64,000 nt of DNA from Leptolyngbya iicbica LK (GCF_004212215.1 NZ_QVFV01000012.1:23873-87872), one strand, 5' to 3'; shown: positions 16,243 to 27,091, counted from the first letter of the stretch. The notes: generated from the letters alone by a model not told the origin. A program made the numbers and translations.

Positions 16243-16497
16243 TTCTTCTCTGTCTCCATATGCAACCTCAGCCAGTCTGACTTGCGGCCCATCCGAGGCG
16301 ACCTAGCAATCTGCCAAGACTCACTGTTCATCTTTAGGCTAAGGGGCCGCTGGGGAAGCGGCTTCCCCCAGACCACAGATCTCGGCCCATAACCAGCGAT
16401 AGAGACCGTCGCCCAGCCGTCGCCAGTGGAATCATCGGCAAGATGCAGCCGCCGATGGCAATCGGTAGCCTAGAGAGGCTGCCCCCAAATTTGTACA

Positions 16498-16872
16498 ATG
16501 TCACAGTCTTTTTGCCACGCGGCCTTTGTGGCTCTAGCCACCAACCGTCTCAACGAGTTGACGAAATTTTATGAGGCGCTGCTGCAAACGCCACCCAGTA
16601 GTTTGATGGCCGATCGCTATGCCGAGTTTGCGATCGCCGGTCTCAAACTGGCCCTCTTTCAACCGCAGGCCACTCACCAAAGCGAATTTGCTCAGCCCGA
16701 CCACGCCGCCATGAGTTTGTGTTTAGAAGTGGCGAATCTGGAGGCGGCGATCGCCCACCTCACCCACCTCGGCTACGCCCCACCGGAAGCCATCACCACA
16801 GCTTCCCACGGTCGCGAAGTCTACGCCTATGATCCCGACGGCAACCGCCTCATCTTGCATCAGTCGTCGTAA
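16498..16872 (+). CDS. VOC (glyoxalase/dioxygenase fold) family protein
   Basis: A 124-residue protein with one vicinal-oxygen-chelate fold: two beta-alpha-beta-beta-beta modules. The first is around FVALATNRLNELTKFYEALLQ and the second ends in REVYAYDPDGNRLILHQ, a typical VOC C-terminus. Metal ligands are not clearly conserved, so the reaction cannot be named. VOC members include glyoxalases, dioxygenases and resistance proteins. It starts at ATG 16498 after a 255-bp gap that holds only a short hairpin (16352-16368). Confidence 0.75.
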   Translation: MSQSFCHAAFVALATNRLNELTKFYEALLQTPPSSLMADRYAEFAIAGLKLALFQPQATHQSEFAQPDHAAMSLCLEVANLEAAIAHLTHLGYAPPEAITTASHGREVYAYDPDGNRLILHQSS

Positions 16873-16912
16873 CCGTTCCCCTCGTTAAGGCGAGCTGCCA
16901 TGAGAACACGCT

Positions 16913-17224
16913 CTATTTTTGGGCGGTTTCGCGTTGGCGCTGCACGACCACTTGCCGAAAGCCCAGCACCACCAAAATATTCGAAATCGTCAAAAATGAC
17001 TCCGCCGAGCCATGCAGCCAATCGACATTGGCGAGTTCGGCGCCGTAAGCCTGTTGCGCATAAATGCCAGCGGGAATCGTGATGACGACAAACACCAGTA
17101 AAAAATAAAATCCCACCAGGGCGAGACGCGGTGTTTGTCCTGACCGCGTCACAAAAAACAAAAATCCCAGATAGGGAAACAGCGACATGGCAAACAAATT
17201 TTGCTTGTCCAATAACGTTTCCAT
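16913..17224 (-). CDS. DUF3593 membrane protein
   Basis: A 103-residue protein with three predicted membrane segments: LFAMSLFPYLGFLFFVT, LVGFYFLLVFVVITIPAGIYA, and a C-terminal ESFLTISNILVVLGFRQVVV. The N-terminal pattern LFPYLGFLFFVTRSGQTP is typical of DUF3593, a family of cyanobacteria and chloroplast-bearing plants. Function is unknown to me. It lies directly downstream of a DUF2499 gene on the same strand, with 68 bp between them, and the two probably form an operon. I infer a thylakoid or plasma-membrane location and possibly a shared complex. Confidence 0.8.
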   Translation of the reverse strand: METLLDKQNLFAMSLFPYLGFLFFVTRSGQTPRLALVGFYFLLVFVVITIPAGIYAQQAYGAELANVDWLHGSAESFLTISNILVVLGFRQVVVQRQRETAQK

Positions 17225-17292
17225 CGCCTTACTCCAAACGAATACTGCTGCTGGGGCGGGTTGCAGAGGAGGGGCTCGCCGCCGCTCTGCAA

Positions 17293-17610
17293 CTAACCTT
17301 CTACGGAATCTTGTGAGGTCTTAGCTTGCCGCCAAATCCACCAGGCGGCGAGACATGCGGTGGAATTACCCACCACTGTCATGCCCGCTTGCAGCGTCAC
17401 CAGCCACGACAGAGACTCGGCATTATCAAAAAAGTGCCAGGTGCAGGCACACATCGCGCTGATCAACGAGGGCAACATGCCAAAGGAGAGCGCTCGCCAA
17501 GCCGTGTGGCCCGTCACCCCGGCAAACACCCAAATGAACCAGATCGCGGCAATCCATTCAACAACGCTGGTGATGTGAACCACCCAGGTGGGAATTGAGA
17601 GGGCATGCAT
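17293..17610 (-). CDS. DUF2499 / Ycf49-like membrane protein
   Basis: About 105 residues from the ATG at 17610. The open frame extends to 17679 but only through a TTG with no homology. The sequence starts MHALSIPTWVVHITSVVEWIAAIW and contains WRALSFGMLPSLISAMCACTWHFFDN and LVTLQAGMTVVGNSTACLAAWWIW, which I recognise as DUF2499, called Ycf49-like in some algae. Three membrane helices are likely. Family members are confined to oxygenic phototrophs and their role is not established. It is the first gene of the pair with DUF3593. Confidence 0.8.
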   Translation of the reverse strand: MHALSIPTWVVHITSVVEWIAAIWFIWVFAGVTGHTAWRALSFGMLPSLISAMCACTWHFFDNAESLSWLVTLQAGMTVVGNSTACLAAWWIWRQAKTSQDSVEG

Positions 17611-17825
17611 AGAATTTGCAACAGCAGATAACAGCAGGGGGCAGACAAGCTCAGCACGGCCATCGTTAGCAGTCACCAACTTGTCCTTCTAGTAAAAGGG
17701 CGATCGCCCTTGCCCATCATCCCCCAAGCGGACGTGTTTCCCAACCGTTGGGTCGCTTTTTTGCTCCTTGTAGGCGGCCAATTCAGCAGTATGGTAAGAG
17801 GGGCATTTGGGGCAACGGAGTGGGG

Positions 17826-18911
17826 ATGAGAGTTGTACTGTGTGGTTATTACGGCATGGGAAACGGCGGCGATGAAGCCCTGTTGGCGGCGCTGCTGCAA
17901 ATGCTGCCGCCGCACGTGACGCCGGTCGTGCTATCGGGCAATCCTGATGCTACCCGACGGGATCATGGCGTCGAGGCTTACCCCCGCAAGTCTTTAGCGG
18001 GAATTTGGGCGGCGTTTAAAGGCGCCGAGGGGTTTATCTGGGGCGGCGGTAGTTTGATGCAAGATGCCACCAGTGCCCTGAATCCGATTTACTACGGTGG
18101 GCTGATGCTGTGGGCTCAGCTGCGCGGCCTCAAAACGGTCGCCTGGGCTCAGGGCATCGGGCCGTTGCAGCGGGGCTGGGCACGACGACTGGCCTACAAA
18201 ACCTATCACCAATGTACGGGGGTGACGGTGCGCGATCGCGCTTCGGCAGCCCAGGCGGCTAACTGGGGGGTACGGGCTTGGCTTTCTCCCGATCCGGTCT
18301 GGGCGTTGAGTTCCACCCCTGTGCCCGGACTGGCGGATTTTCCAGCCCCGCGCGTCGCGGTCTCATTGCGGAGTCACCCCTGGCTAACGCCCGATCGCCT
18401 AGCTAATTTTGGCGAAGCCCTGGCGAACTTTCAAACCGCTACAGATGCCAGCATTTTGTTAGTCCCGTTTCAAGCCAGTAATGATCTGGCCATTGCCGAG
18501 GCGATCGCGCCGCAACTCCCCGGCCCGCATCAGATCCTGTCGTTGACCGATCCCCGCCAGCTCAAAGGCGTATTTCGCGGAGTGGAAATGGCGATCGCCA
18601 TGCGACTCCATGCGCTGATCATGGCCGCTGCCGAGGGCTGCCGCTGCTTTGCCCTGAGCTATGACCCCAAAGTGACCTATCTGGCCGAAGACCTCGCCAT
18701 GCCCGGTTGGGAAATGGCTCCCGTCACTGATCCGGTCATGCCGACTGACTTTGCGCTGGCGGCGTGGCCCGACAGTGCCGCCGCGATGACCCAGACCTGG
18801 TTAAAACATTATGCGAATGGACTGCCCGCTTCACCAGAACAGATTCAGTCACGGGTCGATCGCGCCCTCATCCATCAAGAAATGCTGCAGCGATTTCTCG
18901 CCGACTCATAG
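17826..18911 (+). CDS. csaB: polysaccharide pyruvyl transferase CsaB
   Basis: This enzyme transfers pyruvate from PEP to cell-wall polysaccharide, producing ketal groups that anchor S-layer-type proteins. The ATG at 17826 gives 361 residues beginning MRVVLCGYYGMGNGGDEALL, the normal CsaB start. An open frame reaching back to 17748 lacks homology. Other family features are FIWGGGSLMQDATSALNPIYY, LKTVAWAQGIGPLQ, VTVRDRASA, LSPDPVWAL, and AMRLHALIMAAAEGCRCFALSYDPKV, the donor-site region of the GT-B-like fold. It is flanked by unrelated genes and probably monocistronic. Confidence 0.9.
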   Translation: MRVVLCGYYGMGNGGDEALLAALLQMLPPHVTPVVLSGNPDATRRDHGVEAYPRKSLAGIWAAFKGAEGFIWGGGSLMQDATSALNPIYYGGLMLWAQLRGLKTVAWAQGIGPLQRGWARRLAYKTYHQCTGVTVRDRASAAQAANWGVRAWLSPDPVWALSSTPVPGLADFPAPRVAVSLRSHPWLTPDRLANFGEALANFQTATDASILLVPFQASNDLAIAEAIAPQLPGPHQILSLTDPRQLKGVFRGVEMAIAMRLHALIMAAAEGCRCFALSYDPKVTYLAEDLAMPGWEMAPVTDPVMPTDFALAAWPDSAAAMTQTWLKHYANGLPASPEQIQSRVDRALIHQEMLQRFLADS

Positions 18912-18939
18912 CTCAGCCTGCAGGTAGGGACAACTGGGA

Positions 18940-19857
18940 TCAACGTCGCACGGCCTGGACAAAGCGATCGCACCTGGCCAAATCGGCCACGGGCTGGATC
19001 TCTCGATATTGTTGGGTCGCCTTTAACAGTTCCCTAATCGCTGCCGATTGTCCCTGCATATGCTCCACCAGCCACAGGCCACCCGCGACCAAATAGTCCG
19101 GCGCCGTGATGACCAAGTGCCGGATTGCTGCCAAGCCATCATCACCCCCGTCTAAAGCCAGATGCGGTTCATGGTGGGCGACTTCGGGTTCCAGCGTTGA
19201 GACCACCGCCGTGGGAATATACGGTGGGTTGGAGACGATGCCAGCTAATTGGCCGTGCCACTTTGACAAAGGCTCAAACCATTCTCCTTGTAAAAACTGG
19301 ATGCGATCGCTCAGGCCATGGTCCACTGCATTTTGTTGGGCGATCGCTAACGCCGCACCACTCACATCCACCGCGAGAATCTTGGCTTTTGGCAACGCCT
19401 GCGCGAGGCCCAGGGCGATCGCGCCGCTGCCAGTGCCCAAATCTACCCAAGTACCCTGGCTGAGAGCTGTCGCTTGGGGGTTTTGTGCCAGCCAGTCCAT
19501 GACTACATCAATGACCAATTCCGTTTCGGGCCGGGGAATCAAGACGGCTGGCGACACCCGTAAGGACAAATCGCGCCAAGCCACCTCCCCCACCAAATGT
19601 TGAATGGGTACGCGATCACTCAGACGTTTTTGCCAGCGAGCCTCAAGTTCCGCCAGGAGAACCCGCGAGGGCACTTGGGTAACTTGCGCTAAAGTCCCGA
19701 GCCGCAGCGCCAGACTATCGACTTGGCACAACCCGCGCAGCAACCAATCCACTTCGGTCAGGTCAATTTGGTGGATTTGAGCTTGCGCCCGCGCCTGCGA
19801 TCGCCAGGCCCACAAGTCCTGACCGCTCAGCCGATAGGGAAACGCCGCCACCCTCAC
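18940..19857 (-). CDS. prmC: release-factor glutamine methyltransferase PrmC
   Basis: This enzyme methylates the Gln of the GGQ motif in peptide chain release factors using SAM. The 305 residues have an N-terminal helical domain (TEVDWLLRGL, PIQHLVGEVAWRDL) and a class I methyltransferase domain with LIPRPETELVIDVV, motif I DLGTGSGAIALGLA and the catalytic NPPY in IVSNPPYIP. A C-terminal GGLWLVEHMQGQ motif follows. It starts from a GTG at 19857 that lies inside a 16-bp tandem repeat separating it from hom, so the exact start is uncertain by a few residues. It probably follows hom in one transcript, given the 44-bp gap. Confidence 0.93.
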   Translation of the reverse strand: MRVAAFPYRLSGQDLWAWRSQARAQAQIHQIDLTEVDWLLRGLCQVDSLALRLGTLAQVTQVPSRVLLAELEARWQKRLSDRVPIQHLVGEVAWRDLSLRVSPAVLIPRPETELVIDVVMDWLAQNPQATALSQGTWVDLGTGSGAIALGLAQALPKAKILAVDVSGAALAIAQQNAVDHGLSDRIQFLQGEWFEPLSKWHGQLAGIVSNPPYIPTAVVSTLEPEVAHHEPHLALDGGDDGLAAIRHLVITAPDYLVAGGLWLVEHMQGQSAAIRELLKATQQYREIQPVADLARCDRFVQAVRR

Positions 19858-19907
19858 ACCCTGTGACTCTCATACCCTGCCACCTTCATACCCTGCCACC
19901 CTCACAG
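19848..19907. repeat. 16-bp tandem repeat, 3.75 copies, between hom and prmC
   Basis: Units CCACCCTCACACCCTG (19848-19863), TGACTCTCATACCCTG (19864-19879), CCACCTTCATACCCTG (19880-19895) and a partial CCACCCTCACAG (19896-19907) follow without a gap. The repeat covers the prmC start codon and the hom stop codon. A 17-bp stretch (19890-19906) recurs exactly at 34122-34138 just outside the end of another minus-strand gene, suggesting a dispersed intergenic repeat family. Confidence 0.85.
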
Positions 19908-21221
19908 CACCCGCAATACGCTCGGCACCTGTTGAATATTGGCAAACTCCCGCAGTTCGGCCAACGCCGCTTGAAAGTTGCTCTCTTTCACTTCATGGGT
20001 GACCACGACCACCTCGGCCGTCTCCCCATGCACGTCAATTTGCACCACCGATTCAATGCTGACCTCGTGATTGCCAAAGCAGGTGCCGATGCGGCCAATG
20101 ACGCCAGCCTGATCTTTCGCCAACAGTCGCACATAAAAGCGACTCACGATGTCCGCCATGGGACTCACCTGGCAATAATGCTGGTGCGTGCAGGCCAAGA
20201 GCGGATTTTGCGGCTCAGAGGCGGCGGCTACACTTTGCGATTGCAGCGTGCCCACAATATTCAAAATGTCGGACACCACCGCACTCGCGGTGGGCCCTTC
20301 CCCAGCCCCCGGCCCAAAGAACATCACCTGACCAATGGGATCACCTTCCACCAAGATGGCGTTGTAGACATCGTTGACGCTAGCCAGGGGATGATGCTTG
20401 GGCACCAATGTTGGATGCACCCGTAGTTGTAGCTGCTCCAGCGCTTCATTCGACATTGGGCAGGTATCCCGGCGGGCGATCGCCAGCAGCTTAATCACAA
20501 AGCCTAAGCGATCGGCATAGGCAATATCCGAGGCGCTCACATGCCGAATGCCTTCGCAAAACACGTCCTCTAGCTTGATGCGTCCGCCAAAGGCCAGCGA
20601 TGCCAGAATGGCAATCTTGTCGGCAGCATCGAGACCGTCCACATCTGCCGTCGGGTCGGCTTCGGCATAGCCCAGCTTTTGCGCATCGGCCAGAATGGCC
20701 TCAAAGTCGCCACCCTCCTCCTGCATCCGGGTCAAAATATAGTTGGTCGTGCCGTTCACAATGCCCGTCACCGCTTGAATGCGGTTGACTCCCAGCGCTT
20801 GCTTCAACGGCTGAATTACCGGAATGCCGCCCCCGACTGCCGCCTCCAGCAACACATAGACGCCCGCTTCGTTCGCTGCTGTAAAAATTTCGTCGCCATA
20901 GCGGGCAATCACGGCCTTGTTGGCGGTCACCACATGCTTGCCTTGGCGAATGGCTTCTAAAATCAGCGATCGCGCTGGCTCTAAGCCCCCAATCAGCTCC
21001 ACCACCACATCCACATTGGGGTCCGTGACAATCGCTTGTAAGTCGGTCGTTAAACGGTCTCTCGGCAACTCAATCGCGCGGGGTTTATCGAGCGATCGCA
21101 CCCCCACCCGATAAATTTCCACGGCTTTCACTAGCGGGTGCCGCTCTGCCGGATCGAGCAAAATTTTTGCCGTGCCGATCCCGACTGTCCCTAAACCCAA
21201 TAGACCTACTTTTACCGTCAC
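19902..21221 (-). CDS. hom: homoserine dehydrogenase
   Basis: This enzyme reduces aspartate semialdehyde to homoserine with NAD(P)H in threonine and methionine synthesis. The 439 residues are of the stand-alone type. They carry an N-terminal Rossmann motif GLLGLGTVGIGTA, VVELIGGLEPARSLILEA, and GKHVVTANKAVIARYG with the conserved Lys. The family signature follows as AEADPTADVDGLDAADKIAILASLAFG. The last 80 residues form an ACT domain (YVRLLAKDQAGVIGRIGTCFGNHEVSIESVVQ) for feedback by threonine. The stop lies in the tandem repeat preceding prmC. Confidence 0.96.
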   Translation of the reverse strand: MTVKVGLLGLGTVGIGTAKILLDPAERHPLVKAVEIYRVGVRSLDKPRAIELPRDRLTTDLQAIVTDPNVDVVVELIGGLEPARSLILEAIRQGKHVVTANKAVIARYGDEIFTAANEAGVYVLLEAAVGGGIPVIQPLKQALGVNRIQAVTGIVNGTTNYILTRMQEEGGDFEAILADAQKLGYAEADPTADVDGLDAADKIAILASLAFGGRIKLEDVFCEGIRHVSASDIAYADRLGFVIKLLAIARRDTCPMSNEALEQLQLRVHPTLVPKHHPLASVNDVYNAILVEGDPIGQVMFFGPGAGEGPTASAVVSDILNIVGTLQSQSVAAASEPQNPLLACTHQHYCQVSPMADIVSRFYVRLLAKDQAGVIGRIGTCFGNHEVSIESVVQIDVHGETAEVVVVTHEVKESNFQAALAELREFANIQQVPSVLRVL

Positions 21222-21282
21222 CGTTAGCTGATTCCTTTTTGAAAGCCTTTACCAATGGTAGGGGATGCCGTTACGAACAAAA

Positions 21283-21310
21283 ACCGGAGAGGCCCAAAAA
21301 CCTCCCCGGT
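21283..21310 (-). terminator. intrinsic terminator of petH
   Basis: On the minus strand ACCGGGGAGG pairs with CCTCTCCGGT (10 bp with one mismatch, 8-bp loop). It is followed by TTTTTGTT, about 70 bp after the petH stop. Confidence 0.75.
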
Positions 21311-21378
21311 CCAAACAAAAGAGCGAATTGACTAACAACATGCCTCAGTTAAAGGCCGTAGTCGAACGGTGGATAGAC

Positions 21379-23474
<2,096 letters not shown>

Positions 23475-24473
23475 ATGACAAGTATGCCGGATCGCGTGGT
23501 TTTGATTGGGGTTGCTGGCGACTCTGGATGTGGTAAGTCCACGTTTTTGAGACGACTTGCCGACCTGTTTGGTGAGGAATTTATTACCGTCATCTGTCTG
23601 GATGACTATCACAGCCTTGATCGAAAGCAGCGCAAAGCGGCTGGTGTTACGGCTTTGAATCCGAAGGCCAACAACTTCGATTTGATGTACGAGCAAATCA
23701 AGTCGCTGAAAGCGGGCAACTCTATTGATAAGCCAATTTATAACCACGAGACGGGTGAAATTGACCCTCCTGAGCGCGTCGATCCCAATCACATTGTGGT
23801 CGTCGAAGGGTTACACCCCATGTATGATGAGCGGGTGCGTGAGCTCCTCGACTTTAGCGTGTATCTCGATATTCACGACGATGTCAAGATTGCTTGGAAG
23901 ATCAAGCGTGACATGGCTGAGCGGGGTCATACCTACGAGGACGTTCTTGCTTCCATCAATGCTCGCCGCCCTGACTTCGAAGCCTATATCGACATCCAAA
24001 AGCAGTATGCCGATGTGGTGATTCAGATTTTGCCGACGCAACTGATTCCCAACGACGAAGAGAAGAAGATTTTGCGCGTGCGTCTGTTGCAGAAAGAAGG
24101 CATTGAGGGCTTCGACCCGGTATACCTGTTTGACGAAGGCTCCACGATTGACTGGATTCCTTGCGGTCGTAAGTTGACCTGTTCCTATCCCGGCATTCGG
24201 ATGCACTATGGTCCGGATAGCTACTACGGTAACGAAGTGTCGGTGCTTGAAATTGACGGTCAGTTTGAGCGTTTGGAAGAACTGATTTATGTCGAAAGCC
24301 ACCTCAGCAATACGTCCACTAAGTATTACGGTGAGATGACTGAGTTGCTGCTTAAGCACCGTGAGTATCCAGGTTCCAACAATGGCAGTGGTTTGTTCCA
24401 AGTCTTGGTGGGTCTGAAGATGCGCGAGAGCTATGAAAAGATCATTGCGAAAACGCCCCAAGCGGTGGGTTAA
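23475..24473 (+). CDS. prk: phosphoribulokinase
   Basis: This is a Calvin-cycle enzyme that phosphorylates ribulose 5-phosphate with ATP to give the Rubisco substrate. The 332 residues have a P-loop GDSGCGKST, with the regulatory cysteines at C19 and C41 exactly where thioredoxin- and CP12-controlled enzymes have them. A second Cys pair in IPCGRKLTCSYPG also matches. Further family features are PIYNHETGEIDPPERV, VVVEGLHPMYDERVRELLDFSVYLD and KIKRDMAERGHTYEDVLASI. It probably forms the dark-inactive GAPDH-CP12-PRK complex. It is monocistronic, with a strong terminator 40 bp downstream. Confidence 0.97.
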   Translation: MTSMPDRVVLIGVAGDSGCGKSTFLRRLADLFGEEFITVICLDDYHSLDRKQRKAAGVTALNPKANNFDLMYEQIKSLKAGNSIDKPIYNHETGEIDPPERVDPNHIVVVEGLHPMYDERVRELLDFSVYLDIHDDVKIAWKIKRDMAERGHTYEDVLASINARRPDFEAYIDIQKQYADVVIQILPTQLIPNDEEKKILRVRLLQKEGIEGFDPVYLFDEGSTIDWIPCGRKLTCSYPGIRMHYGPDSYYGNEVSVLEIDGQFERLEELIYVESHLSNTSTKYYGEMTELLLKHREYPGSNNGSGLFQVLVGLKMRESYEKIIAKTPQAVG

Positions 24474-24512
24474 ACCCAGCAATTGAGCGATCGCGCTAAT
24501 TCAATAGAAATT

Positions 24513-24551
24513 AAACGGGCGGTGAGGAGCACTCATCGCCCGTTTTGTTTT
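24513..24551 (+). terminator. intrinsic terminator of prk
   Basis: AAACGGGCGGTGAG (24513-24526) pairs with CTCATCGCCCGTTT (24532-24545) over 14 bp with one G-T pair and a 5-bp loop. It is followed by TGTTTTTG. Confidence 0.9.
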
Positions 24552-24628
24552 TGTGCGGGGTGAGAAACCTGGCCAGCACACACTGATCTACTACGGTTGC
24601 GGCTTGGCCAAAGCACGGTAGTTGCGGT

Positions 24629-25414
24629 CTAGTCAGCGGTCTCGGGCTCCGTTGGCAAGACCCTGACTGTGCCCGACAGTTTGAGTTTCTGATCGGCGAC
24701 CTGACAATCGATCAGGGTCACTTCATCCCCCAGGTCAATTTCAAAGCCGTGCAGGTCAGACAAGGGGATGCTGGTGGGGGCGGTGCTGGTCTCGTCGGCG
24801 AGCCAGTGGGGATTATCGAGACAGAGTCGATGACCGTCGCGAATCGACAGTTGCGTGCTGATGGCGATCGCGGCCACCGTCGGGACCTTGGGCTGTAGCC
24901 GTAGAATAACTTGGTCAGCTTGGATGGCAGCCTCGGCCTGGTAGTGAGTATGCACGGTGCGATCGGGCAGCGAGTCGAGGACTGCTTGCAGTGGGGCAGC
25001 TTCTGGCTGAGAACGAGCCAGTAGCTGCAAAAAGTCATAGAGTCCTTCCCCCAAGAGGGGGGATTGCAGCGAGTCATTGAAATCAGCTTCGGTCAGCTCG
25101 ACGGCTCCATGAATGGGGAAGGGGGCCAACAAGCGCAAAGGTTTACGGCGTATCACCTGGCCTAAATTGACGCGAATGCCAGAAGCGGTGACGGTGGCTT
25201 GGCTGAGATGAATGCCTTGATAAATCGCCTTTTGGGCGGAGAGGGCGATTTCAGGGATGTGGCCGGATAGAATTTCGCGATCGCGCCCCTGCACCTCAAA
25301 TTGCAGATTTTCCACATGGTCAAGCTGTGTTGTGAGCCAGAACCGAATGGCTGGGGGCAGCACCCGACTAATCATCCGACTGCCACGGGGTTGGGTCGAA
25401 GACGCTTTTTCCAC
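24629..25414 (-). CDS. DUF2993 (LmeA-like) protein
   Basis: A 261-residue cyanobacterial protein of the DUF2993 family. It starts with about 15 polar residues, then SRVLPPAIRFWLTTQLDHVENLQFEVQGRDREILSG, and shows the typical beta-strand repeats IPEIALSAQKAIYQGIHLSQATVTASGIRVNLGQV. The residues PIHGAVELTEADFNDSL mark the conserved core. Bacterial homologues such as LmeA bind phosphoinositides. No clear signal peptide is visible here, so it may be peripheral on a membrane. The gene stands alone, facing away from the DUF4912 gene. Specific function is unknown. Confidence 0.8.
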   Translation of the reverse strand: MEKASSTQPRGSRMISRVLPPAIRFWLTTQLDHVENLQFEVQGRDREILSGHIPEIALSAQKAIYQGIHLSQATVTASGIRVNLGQVIRRKPLRLLAPFPIHGAVELTEADFNDSLQSPLLGEGLYDFLQLLARSQPEAAPLQAVLDSLPDRTVHTHYQAEAAIQADQVILRLQPKVPTVAAIAISTQLSIRDGHRLCLDNPHWLADETSTAPTSIPLSDLHGFEIDLGDEVTLIDCQVADQKLKLSGTVRVLPTEPETAD

Positions 25415-25769
25415 CGCTATGATGCCTCACTCACACACTGTATCCATCGTCATTCAACCACGTTGTTGGGGAGGCTGTGACGGGCAAAAATTGCGATCGC
25501 ACGAGCGGGCGAGATCAAAATGTCAGGAAACATAGACATACAAAAGGGATTGATCCTAGAATGTCATGAAAATATGACATAACGATCCCCGAAACTGCCT
25601 TGCTTTCATGGAGACGCCATTAGTCAAGGCTTTCAAGGGTTGATTTGATTCTGCTGGATCTGTCATAGTGTCACCAAATTTCGATCCCCGCATCGTGATT
25701 TTGATCCCCGCTGAATGTTGACGGCAATATTGAGGCGGCAGTCCTACAAATTTAGGAGGAGTGAATCTT
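25415..25769. other. 355-bp divergent regulatory gap before the DUF4912 gene
   Basis: There is no gene here. It holds a perfect inverted repeat (25561-25580) and three copies of GATCCCCG (25584-25591, 25683-25690, 25703-25710). The last two are 20 bp apart, about two helical turns. These look like protein-binding sites controlling the DUF4912 gene or the opposite DUF2993 gene. Confidence 0.5.
25561..25580. promoter_or_regulatory. 20-bp inverted repeat, candidate operator
   Basis: ATGTCAT and ATGACAT flank a 6-bp AT-rich spacer. The arms are perfect 7-bp inverted repeats. The size and symmetry suit a dimeric transcription factor. It lies 190 bp before the DUF4912 start. The binding protein is unknown. 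Confidence 0.45.
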
Positions 25770-27050
25770 ATGTCCGAGTCGATTCCAGCACTTGAGGATA
25801 TGACCCTTCGACAGCTCCGCAAGGTGGCTAGCGAATACGAAGTTTCTCGCTATAGCCGCATGCGTAAATCTGAGCTGATCGAAGCCATCATGGCCGCTCA
25901 GACCCGCCGGACCTCCTCGATGCCGACCCCAACGGCAGCAGTAGAAGGCCAGACCGAGGTTGAGGCATCGAAGTTTGCGCCGGCGACGGAGCCAATTCCG
26001 GCTGAAGCCTTGGCTTCCGTGGATGAAGGGCTGCCTGACCTGCCTAGCGGCTATGGCGAGAGTCGCATCGTCTTGATGCCCCGTGATCCGCAATGGGCTT
26101 ATGCCTATTGGGATATTCCCAACGATCACAAAGAGGAACTGCGCCGCCAAGGGGGGGCACGTTTAGCATTGCGCTTTTACGATGTGACCGACATTGATAT
26201 GGGCTACCAAGCGCCCCATAGCTTGCAGCAGTACGAGTGTGACGAGATGGCGCGGGAGTGGTATTTGCCCATTCCGGTGAGCGATCGCGACTACGCCATT
26301 GAAATTGGCTACCTTTGCAACGACGGTCGCTGGCTGCTGCTGGCCCGTTCTGCCCCGGTTCACATTCCCCCGGTATACCCCTCCGACTGGATCGAAGATC
26401 ACTTTGCCACCGTGGGCTGGGATCAAGATCTGCGGGGCGGCCAGATTGCGACCCTGACCCATCCGAATCGTCGGGTCGAGACGGGTGCGGGCAACCAAAT
26501 TTATGATGAAATCTTCGGCATGGCCGAGTCCGCCGAAGCCCAGCGGGTGGCGGGTTCTCTCTTTGGCTCGATGCAGCATGTTCCTGGCTCGATGATCAGC
26601 TCGTTTGCGCTGCCGACCAGCTCTTACGTGTTGGCCTCAGGGATGGGCATGTGGGGCGGCGAAGTGCCCACCACAGCGCTGCCAACCACTTCGGGCATTG
26701 GTCTCAATATGTCAGGCATTGGCCTCAACATGTCGGGCGTCGGTTTCTCTGCTTCGGCACCGCCGATTCGTCCCCGTCAGTTCTGGTTGGTCGCGGATGC
26801 TGAGCTGATTGTGTACGGCGCAACTGAGCCCGATGCGACCGTCACCATTGGCGGTAAGCCGATCAAACTCAATCCTGACGGCACGTTCCGGTTCCAAATG
26901 TCCTTCCAGGATGGCTTGATTGACTACCCCATCTTTGCGGTCGCCGCTGATGGTGAGCAAAACCGCGCCATTCACATGAAGTTCAACCGGGAGACGCCCT
27001 ACCGCCGCACCAACACGAAGGAAGAAGCGGTGCAAGAGTGGATGAGCTAG
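25770..27050 (+). CDS. DUF4912 protein with Rho-N/SAP-like N-terminus
   Basis: I chose the ATG at 25770 because AGGAGGAG lies 9 bp upstream. The product is about 426 residues. Residues 11-42 (TLRQLRKVASEYEVSRYSRM, then RKSELIEAI) form a Rho N-terminal or SAP-like helical module, usually nucleic-acid binding. A DUF4912 domain follows: SRIVLMPRDPQWAYAYWDIP, LALRFYDVTDIDM and WYLPIPVSDRDYAIEIGYL. Near residue 310 there is a threefold repeat of the type SGIGLNM. A C-terminal beta-sandwich-like segment then contains VADAELIVYGATEPDATVTIGGKPIKL and RFQMSFQDGLIDYPIFAVAADG. Related proteins are common in cyanobacteria, but the role is unknown. A terminator follows. Confidence 0.85.
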   Translation: MSESIPALEDMTLRQLRKVASEYEVSRYSRMRKSELIEAIMAAQTRRTSSMPTPTAAVEGQTEVEASKFAPATEPIPAEALASVDEGLPDLPSGYGESRIVLMPRDPQWAYAYWDIPNDHKEELRRQGGARLALRFYDVTDIDMGYQAPHSLQQYECDEMAREWYLPIPVSDRDYAIEIGYLCNDGRWLLLARSAPVHIPPVYPSDWIEDHFATVGWDQDLRGGQIATLTHPNRRVETGAGNQIYDEIFGMAESAEAQRVAGSLFGSMQHVPGSMISSFALPTSSYVLASGMGMWGGEVPTTALPTTSGIGLNMSGIGLNMSGVGFSASAPPIRPRQFWLVADAELIVYGATEPDATVTIGGKPIKLNPDGTFRFQMSFQDGLIDYPIFAVAADGEQNRAIHMKFNRETPYRRTNTKEEAVQEWMS

Positions 27051-27091
27051 CTCGCTGGCTCAAACCCGTTAACCAAATTAGTTGAATCCTG

